Shown: positions 34,234 to 43,115 of the stretch, one piece after another
How the letters are laid out: the number at the start of each line of letters is the position of its first letter
Numbering within the stretch: position 1 is the stretch's first letter
NCBI GenBank assembly: GCA_900112325.1
Contig: FOLJ01000015.1
Coordinates: 1 to 64,000, forward strand
Length of the DNA: 64,000 nt
From: Micromonospora sediminimaris
Lineage (GTDB): Bacteria > Actinomycetota > Actinomycetes > Mycobacteriales > Micromonosporaceae
Direction of reading: 5' to 3'
Notes under the pieces: model-generated
What the model was told of the DNA's origin: nothing
What the model saw: the letters and a program-made list of their open reading frames with translations, nothing else
Database searches by the model: none
Translations under genes and position numbers: made by a program

Positions 34234-35067
34234 CTACCCGCAATGCCGATGCAACGCCGCAAGTAACCGGCTGGCGAGATCCTTACGGCACACCAACAGG
34301 TCCGGCAGGCGCGGATCCGCCTCGTTGTATTTCAGCGCAGAACCATCGATCCGGGAAGCGTGCAGTCCGGTGGCCGTCGCCACAGCGACCGGCGCCGCCG
34401 AATCCCACTCGTACTGCCCGCCGGCATGGATGTACGCATCCACCTCACCTGTCACCACCGCCGCGATCTTCGCCCCGGCCGAGCCCATCGGCACCAACTG
34501 CGCCCCGACCTCCTCCGCGAGATCGGTCAGGAACACCGGCGGCCGACTGCGGCTGGCCGCCAACCGCAACCGCCCCGCACCGCCCGCCGTCGCCGCCTCC
34601 GGCGTCATCGGTGGATAGGCCGGGGGCAGATCCGTACCCAGCACCCGATGCTGCGCCGGCAGCCCGACCGCGCCGGCGACCAGACCATGCGAGGTGGTGG
34701 CGTTACGCGCCCAGAGCGCCACGTGCACCGCCCAGTCCGCGCGCCCCTCCTCGCTGAACTCCCGCGTACCGTCCAACGGGTCGATGATCCAGACCCGGTC
34801 GGCGGTCAACCGCGAAACCGCGCCGGTGTTCACCTCGGCCGCCCACGCCAGCCGGGAACCCTCGTCCTCCTCGGAGAGCACCGCGTCACCCGGGCGCCAC
34901 TTCGCCAATTCGGTACGGATCAGGTCATGCGAGACCTTGTCTCCCGCCGACTTCAACGCACCGGCATCGGCGAACCCCATCTCCGCCCGCAGGCCCAGCA
35001 GCGCCTGCCCGGCACGATCCGCCAGCCACCGCGCGAACGCCCCGTCGATCATCGGTGGACCGCTCAT
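34234..35067 (-). CDS. cysQ: 3'(2'),5'-bisphosphate nucleotidase CysQ
   Basis: A 277-residue inositol-monophosphatase superfamily enzyme. Metal-binding motifs are VLSEEDEGS (about residue 67) and WIIDPLDGTREFSEEGRADW (about 93), and the C-terminal motif is YEWDSAAPVAVATATGLHAS. CysQ removes 3'-phosphate from PAP or PAPS, controlling the sulfate-activation pool, which fits its place 74 bases upstream of cysD. Confidence 0.92.
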   Translation of the reverse strand: MSGPPMIDGAFARWLADRAGQALLGLRAEMGFADAGALKSAGDKVSHDLIRTELAKWRPGDAVLSEEDEGSRLAWAAEVNTGAVSRLTADRVWIIDPLDGTREFSEEGRADWAVHVALWARNATTSHGLVAGAVGLPAQHRVLGTDLPPAYPPMTPEAATAGGAGRLRLAASRSRPPVFLTDLAEEVGAQLVPMGSAGAKIAAVVTGEVDAYIHAGGQYEWDSAAPVAVATATGLHASRIDGSALKYNEADPRLPDLLVCRKDLASRLLAALHRHCG

Positions 35068-35245
35068 GCTTCCGCTCCCGTCGCCACGATCCGCGTACGC
35101 CGAGCGGCCGGCCCCCGCCCCGACCGCCGAACCCGCAGACTACCGGGCCACCGGCGGACCCGACCGCCGCAGTTCGCCCCCGAAACGTGTGTCGGAACCT
35201 CCGTGACGCCGAGGCCGACGTCGAGCGAGCTCCCCGGCACCTGCG

Positions 35246-35836
35246 CTAGACCCCGTGATAGAGGTTCTGAGTCGGCTCCACACCCCGGCTGACCACGGAT
35301 TCCACCACGTCCGCGGCGCGGTCCACCAGAAAGTCCAACTCCTTGCGTTCCGCCGTGCCGAAATCCGACAGCACATAGTCCGCCGGATCCTGCCGCCCCG
35401 GCGGTCGACCGATCCCGAACCGCACCCGCACGTAATCCTTCGTGCCCAACGACTTCGACATCGACCGCAGGCCGTTGTGCCCGCCCTCACCACCGCCGCA
35501 CTTGACCCGCACCTGGCCGTAGCCGATGTCCAGCTCGTCGTGCACCGCGATCACCCGACCCGGCGGCACCTTGTAGAACTGCGCCAGGCTGGCCACCGGC
35601 CCGCCGGACAGATTCATGTAGGTCAGCGGCTTGGCCAGCACCAGCTTCGGCCCGCCCAACCCCAGCCGCCCCTCCGCGACCTCCGCCACCGCCCGCCGAT
35701 GCCGGCCGAACTTCCCAGCCAGCCGACCAGCCAGCAGGTCTGCGACCATGAACCCGACGTTGTGCCGGTTGCCCGCGTACTCCCGACCCGGGTTACCCAG
35801 GCCGACCACCAGCCACGGCCCGGTCTCGTCCGTCAC
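35246..35836 (-). CDS. pth: Peptidyl-tRNA hydrolase
   Basis: A 196-residue Pth. VVGLGNPGREYAGNRHNVGF contains the conserved Asn and the catalytic His. KPLTYMNLSGGPV, HDELDIGYGQVRVKCGGGEG and GHNGLRSM follow. Recycles stalled peptidyl-tRNA. The GTG at 35836 with a GGGAGGGG upstream gives the normal length; an ATG twelve codons earlier is also open. Grouped with rplY, prs and glmU as in many actinobacteria. Confidence 0.96.
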   Translation of the reverse strand: MTDETGPWLVVGLGNPGREYAGNRHNVGFMVADLLAGRLAGKFGRHRRAVAEVAEGRLGLGGPKLVLAKPLTYMNLSGGPVASLAQFYKVPPGRVIAVHDELDIGYGQVRVKCGGGEGGHNGLRSMSKSLGTKDYVRVRFGIGRPPGRQDPADYVLSDFGTAERKELDFLVDRAADVVESVVSRGVEPTQNLYHGV

Positions 35837-35903
35837 CGCCCGCCCCTCCCGCTCGCGCCGGCGGCCAACCACCGCCCACGCCGCCGATCATCCGATACGC
35901 CGA

Positions 35904-35934
35904 CAGGCGCCCCCGAAGAACCCGGGGACGCCTG
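35904..35934 (-). terminator. Terminator hairpin after rplY
   Basis: Arms CAGGCGCCCCCG (35904-35915) and CGGGGACGCCTG (35923-35934) pair with one G-U in the minus-strand RNA around a 7-base loop, 20 bases after the rplY stop. Confidence 0.75.
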
Positions 35935-35953
35935 CCGCAGAACTGAGAGGCTG

Positions 35954-36643
35954 TCAGGCCTCGGTACGAGCCTCGGTGCCCGCCTCGCCCTCGGCGGACG
36001 GTGCCTCGGCAGCGCCCTCGGTGACCTCGCCGACCTCGGCCTCGGCCTCCTCGGTGGCCTCCTCGACCTCGGGCAGCGTCGACTCCAGCTGCTCGGCGGT
36101 CGGCGCGGCGGTGATCGAAGCGATCAACATCTGCGGGTCACCGGCCAGCTCCACACCCGCCGGCAGCGTCACGTCAGCGGCGGTGACCTGGGAACCCGGC
36201 TCGGCGCCCTCGATCGAAGCCTCCAGGTGATCCGGCACCTTGGTCGCGTCGGCGCTCACCGAGAGGGTGTCGTGGTCGTGCACGATCAGCGTGTCGCGCG
36301 CGGCCTCACCCGTGAGCTGGACCGGGACATCCACGGTGACCTTCTCGCCGCGACGCACCAGCAGCAGGTCGACGTGCTCGAAGGTGTCCTTGATCGGGTC
36401 CCGCTGGATCGCCTTCGGCAGCGCCAGCGCCTGCGTGCCGTCGCTGATGTCCAGCGCGAGGAGCTGGTTGGCACCACCGTTACGAATGGCCGCCGCGAAC
36501 TCGCGGGCCGGCAATGCGATGTGCTTGGGCTTCTCGCCATGGCCGTACAGCACGGCGGGCACCATGCCGGCCCGGCGGGTACGGCGGGCACCACCCTTGC
36601 CGAACTCGGTGCGGGGCTCGGCGCTGATCTTTACCTCGGACAC
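35954..36643 (-). CDS. rplY: Ribosomal protein bL25 (Ctc/TL5 form)
   Basis: A 229-residue long-form bL25. The N-terminal L25 domain binds 5S rRNA (SEVKISAEPRTEFGKGGARR, TRRAGMVPAVLYGHGEKPKH). The TL5 C-terminal domain follows, then an acidic Ala/Glu-rich tail. The start is GTG at 36643 with AGGAG well placed; the long upstream extension of the open frame is not protein-like. Nothing else was seen in the 257-base space between it and prs. Confidence 0.96.
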   Translation of the reverse strand: MSEVKISAEPRTEFGKGGARRTRRAGMVPAVLYGHGEKPKHIALPAREFAAAIRNGGANQLLALDISDGTQALALPKAIQRDPIKDTFEHVDLLLVRRGEKVTVDVPVQLTGEAARDTLIVHDHDTLSVSADATKVPDHLEASIEGAEPGSQVTAADVTLPAGVELAGDPQMLIASITAAPTAEQLESTLPEVEEATEEAEAEVGEVTEGAAEAPSAEGEAGTEARTEA

Positions 36644-36900
36644 GGGGAAACTCCTGATGCTTCGCTGCGGCAGCTTGTCGTCTGGCGGTGCTGGGCGGGG
36701 GGCTCGCAGGGGCTCATGCGTCAGCAGACTGCCCGGAGCACCGCGTCGATCACGGTGCCTCCGTGCGGCGCTTCTCAGCAGCCCGCAGGGCACCCTCGCC
36801 GTGGCAACCGCACCAGTCTACCCGAGCGGTTTCCCGGGTTTCCGGCAGTCCCCGTACCCGCCCGGACACCCCGCCCAGCCGACTCAGTCGTGAATCGCGC

Positions 36901-37881
36901 TCAGCTCAGCCCACCGAAAAGCGTGGTCACCGAGCCGTCGTCGAAGACCTCGCGGATCGCCCGGGCCAGCAGCGGTGCGATCGACAGCACGGTGAGCTTG
37001 TCGAGCTGCTTCTCCGGCGGCAGCGGGAGCGTGTTGGTCACCACGACCTCGCTGATCGGGCTGTTCTTCAACCGCTCCGTCGCCGGGTCGGACAGCAACG
37101 CGTGGGTGGACGCCACGATCACGTCCGCCGCCCCCGACTCCTTCAGGATGTCCGCCGCCCGGCAGATCGTGCCACCCGTGTCGATCATGTCGTCGACGAT
37201 CAGGCAGACCCGATCCTCGACCTCACCGACCACCCGGTTCGCCACCACCTGGTTCGGCTTCATCGGGTCCCGGGTCTTGTGGATGAACGCCAGCGGGCAA
37301 CCACCCAGCCGGTCCGTCCACCGCTCGGCCACCCGTACCCGGCCCGAGTCCGGCGCGACCACCGTCATCGGCCGGCCCGCGTACTTGCGCTCCACATACT
37401 CGGCCAGGATGTCCATCGCGAAGAGGTGGTCCACCGGGCCGTCGAAGAAACCCTGGATCTGCGCGGTGTGCAGGTCCACGGTGAGGATGCGGTTCGCCCC
37501 GGCCGTCTTCAACAGGTCGGCGACCAGCCGCGCCGAGATCGGCTCCCGGCCGCGGTGCTTCTTGTCCTGGCGGGAGTACGGATAGAACGGCAGGACGACC
37601 GTGATCCGCTTGGCCGAACCACGCTTCAGCGCGTCCACCATGATCAGGGTCTCCATGACCCACGTGTTCACCCCGTGCGTGACCGACTGCACCACGAAGG
37701 CGTCCGAACCACGTACCGAGTCCTTGAACCGTACGAAGATCTCGCCGTTGGCGAACTCGTACGCGTCGGCCGGCGTCGGCGCGACGCCGAGCACCTCACC
37801 GATCTCCTTGGCCAACTCCGGAAAACCACGTCCGGAGAAGAGCATCAGGCTTTTGCGGTTTTCGGCGACGATGCTGCCCAT
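36901..37881 (-). CDS. prs: Ribose-phosphate pyrophosphokinase
   Basis: A 326-residue PRPP synthase. The ATP loop is VVLPFYPYSRQDKKHRGREP, the flexible loop VVAPDSGRVRVAERWTDRLG, and the PRPP-binding loop VCLIVDDMIDTGGTICRAAD. Makes PRPP for nucleotide, His and Trp synthesis. Lies 62 bases downstream of glmU; the glmU-prs pair is a widely conserved arrangement. Confidence 0.97.
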   Translation of the reverse strand: MGSIVAENRKSLMLFSGRGFPELAKEIGEVLGVAPTPADAYEFANGEIFVRFKDSVRGSDAFVVQSVTHGVNTWVMETLIMVDALKRGSAKRITVVLPFYPYSRQDKKHRGREPISARLVADLLKTAGANRILTVDLHTAQIQGFFDGPVDHLFAMDILAEYVERKYAGRPMTVVAPDSGRVRVAERWTDRLGGCPLAFIHKTRDPMKPNQVVANRVVGEVEDRVCLIVDDMIDTGGTICRAADILKESGAADVIVASTHALLSDPATERLKNSPISEVVVTNTLPLPPEKQLDKLTVLSIAPLLARAIREVFDDGSVTTLFGGLS

Positions 37882-37943
37882 GGGCCCGTCTGCTCCCGTA
37901 TTCGGTCGGCGGTACCCGGCCTGCGGTGGTGGTCGGCCGGGGA

Positions 37944-39479
37944 CTATTCGGTTGCAGTATCTCCCGGCCCGGGCGTACCGCCCACCGACTCGGCGGTGCC
38001 GTGGATTGCCTCACCTTCGCTTGCGGAGGGCGTCGCGGCCGGAGCACCCTGCCCACCCCGAAGGGCACGCTCGGCCGCCTCGGCGGAAGCAGTGCCCGCG
38101 CGCTTGCGCGCCACCCAGCCCTCGACGCTGCGCTGCGGCGCCCGGGTCAGCCCCAACGCCCCCGGCGGCACGTCCTTGCTGATCGCGCTACCCGCCGCCA
38201 CGTACGCCCCGGCACCCACCTCGACCGGTGCGATCAGGCTCGTGTCGCAGCCCACGAACGCCGCCTCGCCGACCACGGTGCGGTGCTTGTTCACCCCGTC
38301 GTAGTTCACGAAGATCGTCGCCGCGCCGATGTTCGCCCGCGCTCCGATCGTGGCGTCACCCACGTACGACAGGTGCGGCACCTTTGCGCCGGCGCCCAGC
38401 TCGGAGTTCTTCACCTCGACGAAGGTGCCGACCTTCGACCGCTCCGCCAGCCGTGCGTCCGGCCGCAGGTACGCGTACGGCCCGACGCTGGCGCCCGGCC
38501 CCACCTCGGCACCGACCGCGTGGCTGCGCAGCACCGTCGCGCCGGGCCCGACCACCGTGTCGATCAACGTCACGTCCGGCCCGACCACCGCGCCGCTCCC
38601 GACCACCGAACCGCCACGTAGCTGGGTGTTCTGATCCACCACCGCGTCGCGGTCCAGGGCCACCGTCACGTCGATCCAGGTGGTGTCGGGGTCGAGCAGA
38701 CTGACGCCGGCCCGCATCCACCGCTCGTTGACCCGGTCACGCAGCAGCCGGCGCAGCGCCGCCAGCTCCACCCGGTCGTTGCAGCCGAGCGTCTCGGTGT
38801 GGTCGACCGCCAGGTGCACCCCCACCGGCTCGCCGGCGGAGACCAGCATCTTGAAGACGTCGGTGAGGTACTCCTCGCCCTGGTCGTTGTCGGTCGACAG
38901 CTTGCCGAGCACGTCCCGCAGCCGGGTTGCGTCGAACGCGTAGATCCCGGCGTTGATCTCCCGGACAGCCAGCTGCGCGGGAGTGGCGTCACGCTGCTCG
39001 ACGATCTGCTCCAACCGGCCCGCCGCGTCCCGCACGATGCGTCCGAGCCCGGTCGGGTCCGGCACCTCCGCCGCGAGCACGGTCGCCGCTGCGCCCTCGC
39101 TCTCGTGGGCCGCCACCAGCGCACCGACCGTCTCGGGTCGCAGCAACGGCACATCGCCGTTGAGCACCACCACCGTGCCGGTGACCTCCGGGGCGGCCTC
39201 CAGCGCGATCCGCACCGCGTGCCCGGTGCCGAGCTGCTCCGCCTGGTGCACCGCGGTGGCCTCGGGGGCGATCCCGGCGAGGTGGGCGCGGACCTGGTCG
39301 GCGCCGTGCCCGACCACCACCAGGGTGCGCGCCGCAGCCAGCGGATCGGCGGCGTTGAGCACGTGGCCCACCAGCGTCCGACCGAGCAGCGGATGCAGGA
39401 CCTTGGGCAACGAGGACTTCATCCGCTTGCCCTCACCGGCGGCGAGTACGACGACGGTACGGGTGTGGGGCTCGGGCAC
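37944..39479 (-). CDS. glmU: Bifunctional GlmU (GlcNAc-1-P uridylyltransferase / acetyltransferase)
   Basis: A 511-residue two-domain enzyme. The N-terminal nucleotidyltransferase has VVVLAAGEGKRMKSSLPKVL; the C-terminal left-handed beta-helix has hexapeptide repeats and the acetyltransferase motif HLSYVGDATIGARANIGAAT. It makes UDP-GlcNAc for peptidoglycan. Start is GTG at 39479 with GGGAG upstream. The last 50 or so residues are a low-complexity Ala/Gly/Glu tail, common in actinobacterial homologues. Confidence 0.96.
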   Translation of the reverse strand: MPEPHTRTVVVLAAGEGKRMKSSLPKVLHPLLGRTLVGHVLNAADPLAAARTLVVVGHGADQVRAHLAGIAPEATAVHQAEQLGTGHAVRIALEAAPEVTGTVVVLNGDVPLLRPETVGALVAAHESEGAAATVLAAEVPDPTGLGRIVRDAAGRLEQIVEQRDATPAQLAVREINAGIYAFDATRLRDVLGKLSTDNDQGEEYLTDVFKMLVSAGEPVGVHLAVDHTETLGCNDRVELAALRRLLRDRVNERWMRAGVSLLDPDTTWIDVTVALDRDAVVDQNTQLRGGSVVGSGAVVGPDVTLIDTVVGPGATVLRSHAVGAEVGPGASVGPYAYLRPDARLAERSKVGTFVEVKNSELGAGAKVPHLSYVGDATIGARANIGAATIFVNYDGVNKHRTVVGEAAFVGCDTSLIAPVEVGAGAYVAAGSAISKDVPPGALGLTRAPQRSVEGWVARKRAGTASAEAAERALRGGQGAPAATPSASEGEAIHGTAESVGGTPGPGDTATE

Positions 39480-39552
39480 GACGTGGCTCCCGTCGGAACG
39501 CGGACAGTCTCGCGGCCATGCTAACCAGACATCAGCCACAGATCAGCAAAAG

Positions 39553-39623
39553 CTCCCGGGAGAGGATTCGAACCCCTATAATCAGGACCAAAACCTGACG
39601 TCCTGCCATTAGACGACCCGGGA
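39553..39623 (-). tRNA. tRNA-Gln (UUG)
   Basis: Read on the minus strand, the 7-bp acceptor TCCCGGG/CCCGGGA, the D arm, the anticodon stem TCAGG/CCTGA with loop TTTTGGT (anticodon TTG), and the T loop TTCGAAT are all present. Length is 71 with discriminator G. CCA is not encoded (GCT follows). It sits between glmU and the HTH/LAGLIDADG-like gene in the same orientation. Confidence 0.95.
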
Positions 39624-39668
39624 CGGGCTAAAACGGACAAAAGCTGTCGCTAGCTGGACCCCTACACC

Positions 39669-40520
39669 TTAGCGTCCCGCCGTCCGGACGCCATCGGCCA
39701 TGCCCTTCATGATCCCTTCGATCTTCCAATACAACCGGCGGGACCGAGGCACCTCGACACTCAGACAACCCCGATAGGACTCTCCCGTGTTGCGGCGCAC
39801 GGTTGTCGGGCGATGTCGCTTCATGGTCGAGGGCTGGAACACCTCAGCCGACACACCGATCTGGTCGGCCCACCAGCCGACCGCCTCGGCGGCGTCGGCC
39901 GACTCGTGGATCGCGACCCGATAGCGCAGCGCCTCCCGCCGTTCGCCCAATGCCTCCACGAACTCAATGAACAGGGTGACCAACACGGGGTCGCTGTTCA
40001 CGAAACGGACCCGGCAGTCGTGTGGCCGCCAGGGCTTGGCTTTGCTGCCCTCAGCCCAGTAGAGGGCCGCGCCGACCAGCACGAGGTCGCGGTAGCGCAG
40101 GTTCTTGACCCAAGCGGCGGCGGCGTCCACCGTCGCGGCCCGCGCGGCGTCGCGGGCCCGACGATGCTCATTCCACTGTGCATCAGTCATCAACTTCGAG
40201 TGGGCACGCCGGCGCTGGCGCTCCTCCTCGGGATCGCGTTCGAGCGGGAGGTGCCGGACCCAGAGGTAAGCCGTCGACCGGCTCACCCCGAGCTGCCGCG
40301 CGATCTCCGGCACCGGACGGCCCGACGAGCGCAGCGCCACCGCCTCCGCGCGCAGGTCGTCCTTTGCCCTGGGGCGTCGGACCCGGTCCGGCGCGGGGAT
40401 GCCCCGCAGCATCTCGTAGATCCGGTTACGGCCGAGGCCGGTGCGAGCCCGGATCTCCCGGACCGACAGCTGCTCCTCGGTGCGCAGTCGGCGCACTTCG
40501 GTGGCGTCGAAACCAGTCAT
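39669..40520 (-). CDS. HTH protein with LAGLIDADG-endonuclease-like domain
   Basis: A 283-residue protein. Two helix-turn-helix segments come first: residues about 5-40 (LSVREIRARTGLGRNRIYEM) and 60-95 (PVPEIARQLGVSRSTAYLWV). From about residue 160 it has LVGAALYWAEGSKAKPWRPH and VRFVNSDPVLVTLFIEFVEA, then YRGCLSVEVPRSRRLYWKIE, a pattern resembling LAGLIDADG-type homing endonuclease folds with Glu in the acidic position. It ends 45 bases before tRNA-Gln. No ribosome-binding site is seen before the ATG, so the mRNA may be leaderless. Function unproven; it could be a regulator or a domesticated nuclease. Confidence 0.65.
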   Translation of the reverse strand: MTGFDATEVRRLRTEEQLSVREIRARTGLGRNRIYEMLRGIPAPDRVRRPRAKDDLRAEAVALRSSGRPVPEIARQLGVSRSTAYLWVRHLPLERDPEEERQRRRAHSKLMTDAQWNEHRRARDAARAATVDAAAAWVKNLRYRDLVLVGAALYWAEGSKAKPWRPHDCRVRFVNSDPVLVTLFIEFVEALGERREALRYRVAIHESADAAEAVGWWADQIGVSAEVFQPSTMKRHRPTTVRRNTGESYRGCLSVEVPRSRRLYWKIEGIMKGMADGVRTAGR

Positions 40521-40602
40521 GGGGTGCAGGTTAGGACGAACGTACGACACATCAGGCATCCATTCGTGTCCCTGTCTGATGTGATCTACCGGGCCCTTAA
40601 GT

Positions 40603-40614
40603 TACGGTGACGTA
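40603..40614. promoter_or_regulatory. Putative operator before the desaturase
   Basis: TACG-GTGA-CGTA is a perfect palindrome of 4-base half-sites, 39 bases before the desaturase start. A second inverted repeat CACATCAG / CTGATGTG (40548-40555 and 40576-40583) lies in the same divergent space. The TetR product encoded downstream of the desaturase is a candidate binder. Confidence 0.5.
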
Positions 40615-40652
40615 GGCGTAGATTGCGAACCGATCGTCCCCTGCGAGGTGCC

Positions 40653-41606
40653 ATGTCCGCCGCCGTTCTCGGCCCGCAGCCGACCAGTCCGAAGCCCCTC
40701 ACCCAGGGCACCCAGTCACGCGGCATTCTGATCGCGCTGTGGTCCTTCGTGGTTATCCCGTTCGCGGCGCTGATCGCCGCCGTGCCGGTGGCCTGGGGTG
40801 GCTGGCTCAGCTGGGTCGACGTGGGCATCTCAGCCTTCTGGTACGTGCTGTCCGGCCTGGGCATCACGGTCGGCTACCACCGCTACTTCACCCATGGCTC
40901 GTTCAAGGCGAAGCGGTGGCTGCGCATCGCGATGGCCGCCTCGGGCTCACTCGCCGTGCAGGGCGAGATCATTCAGTGGGTGGCCGACCACCGGCGGCAC
41001 CACGCCTTCTCCGACCTGGAGGGGGATCCGCACTCGCCGTGGCGGTTCGGCACCACCGTACGGGGTCTGATCAAGGGGTTGTTCCACGCGCACATGGGCT
41101 GGCTGTTCGGCCGGGAACTGTCCAACCGGGAGCGTTTCGCCCCGGACCTGCTGGCCGACCGGGACATCCGGCGGATGGACCGGTTCTTCCCGGTGCTGGT
41201 GATCGTGTCGGTGCTCGGGCCGGCGTTGATGGGCGGGTTGCTGACGTGGTCCTGGCAGGGCGCGTTGAGTGCGCTGTTCTGGGCCGGTCTGGTCCGCATC
41301 TCGTTGCTGCACCACGTCACCTGGTCGATCAACTCGGTGTGTCACGTGTACGGGGAGCGGCCGTTCATGATGCGCCACGGCGACCGGGCGGCGAACTTCT
41401 GGCCCCTCGCGCTGCTCTCCTTCGGGGAGAGCTGGCACAACCTGCACCATGCCGATCCGACGAGTGCCCGGCACGGTGTCCTGCGGGGGCAGATCGACAT
41501 CTCGGCCCGGGTGATCTGGCTGTTCGAGAAGGTCGGGGCGGCGTGGGACGTGCGCTGGCCGAAGCCGGAACGGATCGCGGCGAAGCTGGCCAAGCCGGCG
41601 GCCTGA
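40653..41606 (+). CDS. Acyl-CoA/acyl-lipid desaturase
   Basis: A 317-residue membrane desaturase with all three His boxes: YHRYFTHGSF (about residue 80), DHRRHHAFSD (about 114) and WHNLHHADPT (about 265), the di-iron ligands. Four membrane helices. Introduces a double bond, probably delta-9, into fatty acyl chains. Start ATG 40653 with GCGAGGTG upstream. Followed by a TetR gene on the same strand, a pairing seen with regulated desaturases. Confidence 0.93.
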   Translation: MSAAVLGPQPTSPKPLTQGTQSRGILIALWSFVVIPFAALIAAVPVAWGGWLSWVDVGISAFWYVLSGLGITVGYHRYFTHGSFKAKRWLRIAMAASGSLAVQGEIIQWVADHRRHHAFSDLEGDPHSPWRFGTTVRGLIKGLFHAHMGWLFGRELSNRERFAPDLLADRDIRRMDRFFPVLVIVSVLGPALMGGLLTWSWQGALSALFWAGLVRISLLHHVTWSINSVCHVYGERPFMMRHGDRAANFWPLALLSFGESWHNLHHADPTSARHGVLRGQIDISARVIWLFEKVGAAWDVRWPKPERIAAKLAKPAA

Positions 41607-41624
41607 GACGCTCGCTTGGCGTTT

Positions 41625-41655
41625 GTGGTGGGCAGCGATCGTGACTTCCCACCAC
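41625..41655 (+). terminator. Hairpin after the desaturase
   Basis: Arms GTGGTGGG (41625-41632) and CCCACCAC (41648-41655) with a 15-base loop, 18 bases after the desaturase stop. Modest stem; a weak call. Confidence 0.4.
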
Positions 41656-41775
41656 CACCCGGACGGTAACCGGGCGGCCAACCCGCAAGTTACCTGGCAG
41701 TATGTTCGGGTGACCGGGCGGAAAACAGGCAGCATCCCACGACAGGGCGTCACTGAGCGCCAGCGAGGTGACGAG

Positions 41776-42462
41776 ATGGCCGAGACTTCCCACGTGGAGG
41801 GCGGCAAACGACGGCGGCCGGTGCCCGCCGCAGCGGCCAAGCCGACGTCCCGGGTACGCATGTCCGCCGCTCAGCGTCGCGAGCAGTTGATCTCGATTGG
41901 TCGGCAGATCTTCGCCGAGCGTGGCTTCGACGCCACCTCCATCGAGGAGGTGGCGTCGCGTGCGAAGGTTTCCAAGCCGGTGGTCTACGAGCACTTCGGC
42001 GGCAAGGAGGGGCTCTACGCGGTGGTGGTGGACCGGGAGGTCCGATCCCTGCTGGACCGGATCACCACGGCACTTACCGCAGGTCATCCGCGGGAGTTGC
42101 TGGAGCAGGCCGCGCTGGCCCTGCTCGGCTACATCGAGGAGGAGACCAGCGGGTTCCGGGTGCTGGTACGGGAGTCGCCGGTGCTCTCGGCGACCGGAAA
42201 CTTCAGCAGCGTGATGAACGACGTGGCGCACCAGGTGGAGCACATTCTCGGCGCGGAGTTCTCCAGCCGCGGTTACGACCCGAAGCTAGCCGAGTTGTAC
42301 GCGCAGGCGTTGGTGGGGATGGTCGCGTTGACCGGCCGATGGTGGCTGGAGGTGCGTAAGCCGCGCAAGGAGACGGTCGCCGCGCACCTGGTGAATCTTT
42401 CCTGGAACGGGTTGTCGCATCTGGAGGCCAAGCCGGGCCTGATCACCGCGTCCGGACGCTGA
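41776..42462 (+). CDS. TetR-family regulator
   Basis: A 228-residue TetR regulator. After a basic N-terminal tail of about 35 residues, the HTH reads REQLISIGRQIFAERGFDAT, then SIEEVASRAKVSKPVVYEHF, then GGKEGLYAV. The C-terminal domain has ALVGMVALTGRWWLEVRKPR, typical of actinobacterial regulators of lipid metabolism. The ATG at 41776 has GAGGTGACGAG upstream. Likely controls the desaturase just before it (inference from position). Confidence 0.88.
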   Translation: MAETSHVEGGKRRRPVPAAAAKPTSRVRMSAAQRREQLISIGRQIFAERGFDATSIEEVASRAKVSKPVVYEHFGGKEGLYAVVVDREVRSLLDRITTALTAGHPRELLEQAALALLGYIEEETSGFRVLVRESPVLSATGNFSSVMNDVAHQVEHILGAEFSSRGYDPKLAELYAQALVGMVALTGRWWLEVRKPRKETVAAHLVNLSWNGLSHLEAKPGLITASGR

Positions 42463-42477
42463 CCGCCGGCGCACCCG

Positions 42478-42954
42478 TCAGCGGCGGTGGATCTCCGCGA
42501 CGGGGTGGTTCCGGCGGTTCCGCTCGGCCTCGGCGTCCTCGTGCGGGCCGATCTTGTCGTAGAGGCCGGTGCCGAGCAGGATCAGCCCGAAGAGCATCGA
42601 GACGATCACCGTCGACATGGAGAAGTTCAGGAAGTTGGCGTCGGTCTGGAGCACCGACATCATCAGGATGCTGGTGACCAGGAAGACGGCTCCGGCGGTG
42701 AGATTCATGTAGTGACCGAGGTTGGTTCGCCGGGACGCGCCGATGATGAGCACGATCCCGAAGGCGATGGAGGCCAGTGAGAAGGCCAGGTTGGTGCGCA
42801 GGCCCAGAGCCCAGTTGCCGTTCCGACCGAACAGCGGGTCGCCCCAGGTGAGCGCGGTCCCCCAGACACCGAAGATCAGGATGTAGAGCCCGACCAGACC
42901 GGACAGCGCCCGGTAGAACGGCCGCGCCGGATGGTTGACCGGAAAGTGCGGCAT
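42478..42954 (-). CDS. DUF4383 membrane protein A
   Basis: A 158-residue protein with four membrane helices and the DUF4383 start VNHPARPFYRALSGLVGLYI, then a conserved LGLRTNLAFSLASIAFGIVL. Ends in a charged tail (DAEAERNRRNHPVAEIHRR). ATG at 42954 with GGAGG five bases upstream; the longer open frame starts before this site. Paralogous to the next gene upstream, so the two come from a tandem duplication. Function unknown. Confidence 0.88.
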   Translation of the reverse strand: MPHFPVNHPARPFYRALSGLVGLYILIFGVWGTALTWGDPLFGRNGNWALGLRTNLAFSLASIAFGIVLIIGASRRTNLGHYMNLTAGAVFLVTSILMMSVLQTDANFLNFSMSTVIVSMLFGLILLGTGLYDKIGPHEDAEAERNRRNHPVAEIHRR

Positions 42955-43115
42955 CGGTTCCTCCACGCAAAGCGGAACAATAACGACATTGTCCCGCAAC
43001 CACGCGGTTCGCGTCCCTCAAACGCCAACTCCGGCCGCGAGGCTGGCTGAGGCGCAACCAGCCTCAAGATCCCCCGCCCCGGCCGGGCCCTCCGGACGGA
43101 TGCGCAACCCCGACA

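Noticed and set aside
35255..37585. 776-codon plus-strand frame over pth, rplY and prs
   Set aside because: Those three genes have unmistakable motifs on the other strand; the frame is a GC-bias shadow.
39553..40520. tRNA-adjacent gene as an integrase of an integrated element
   Set aside because: No recombinase catalytic motif and no second att-like copy of the tRNA 3' end was seen nearby.
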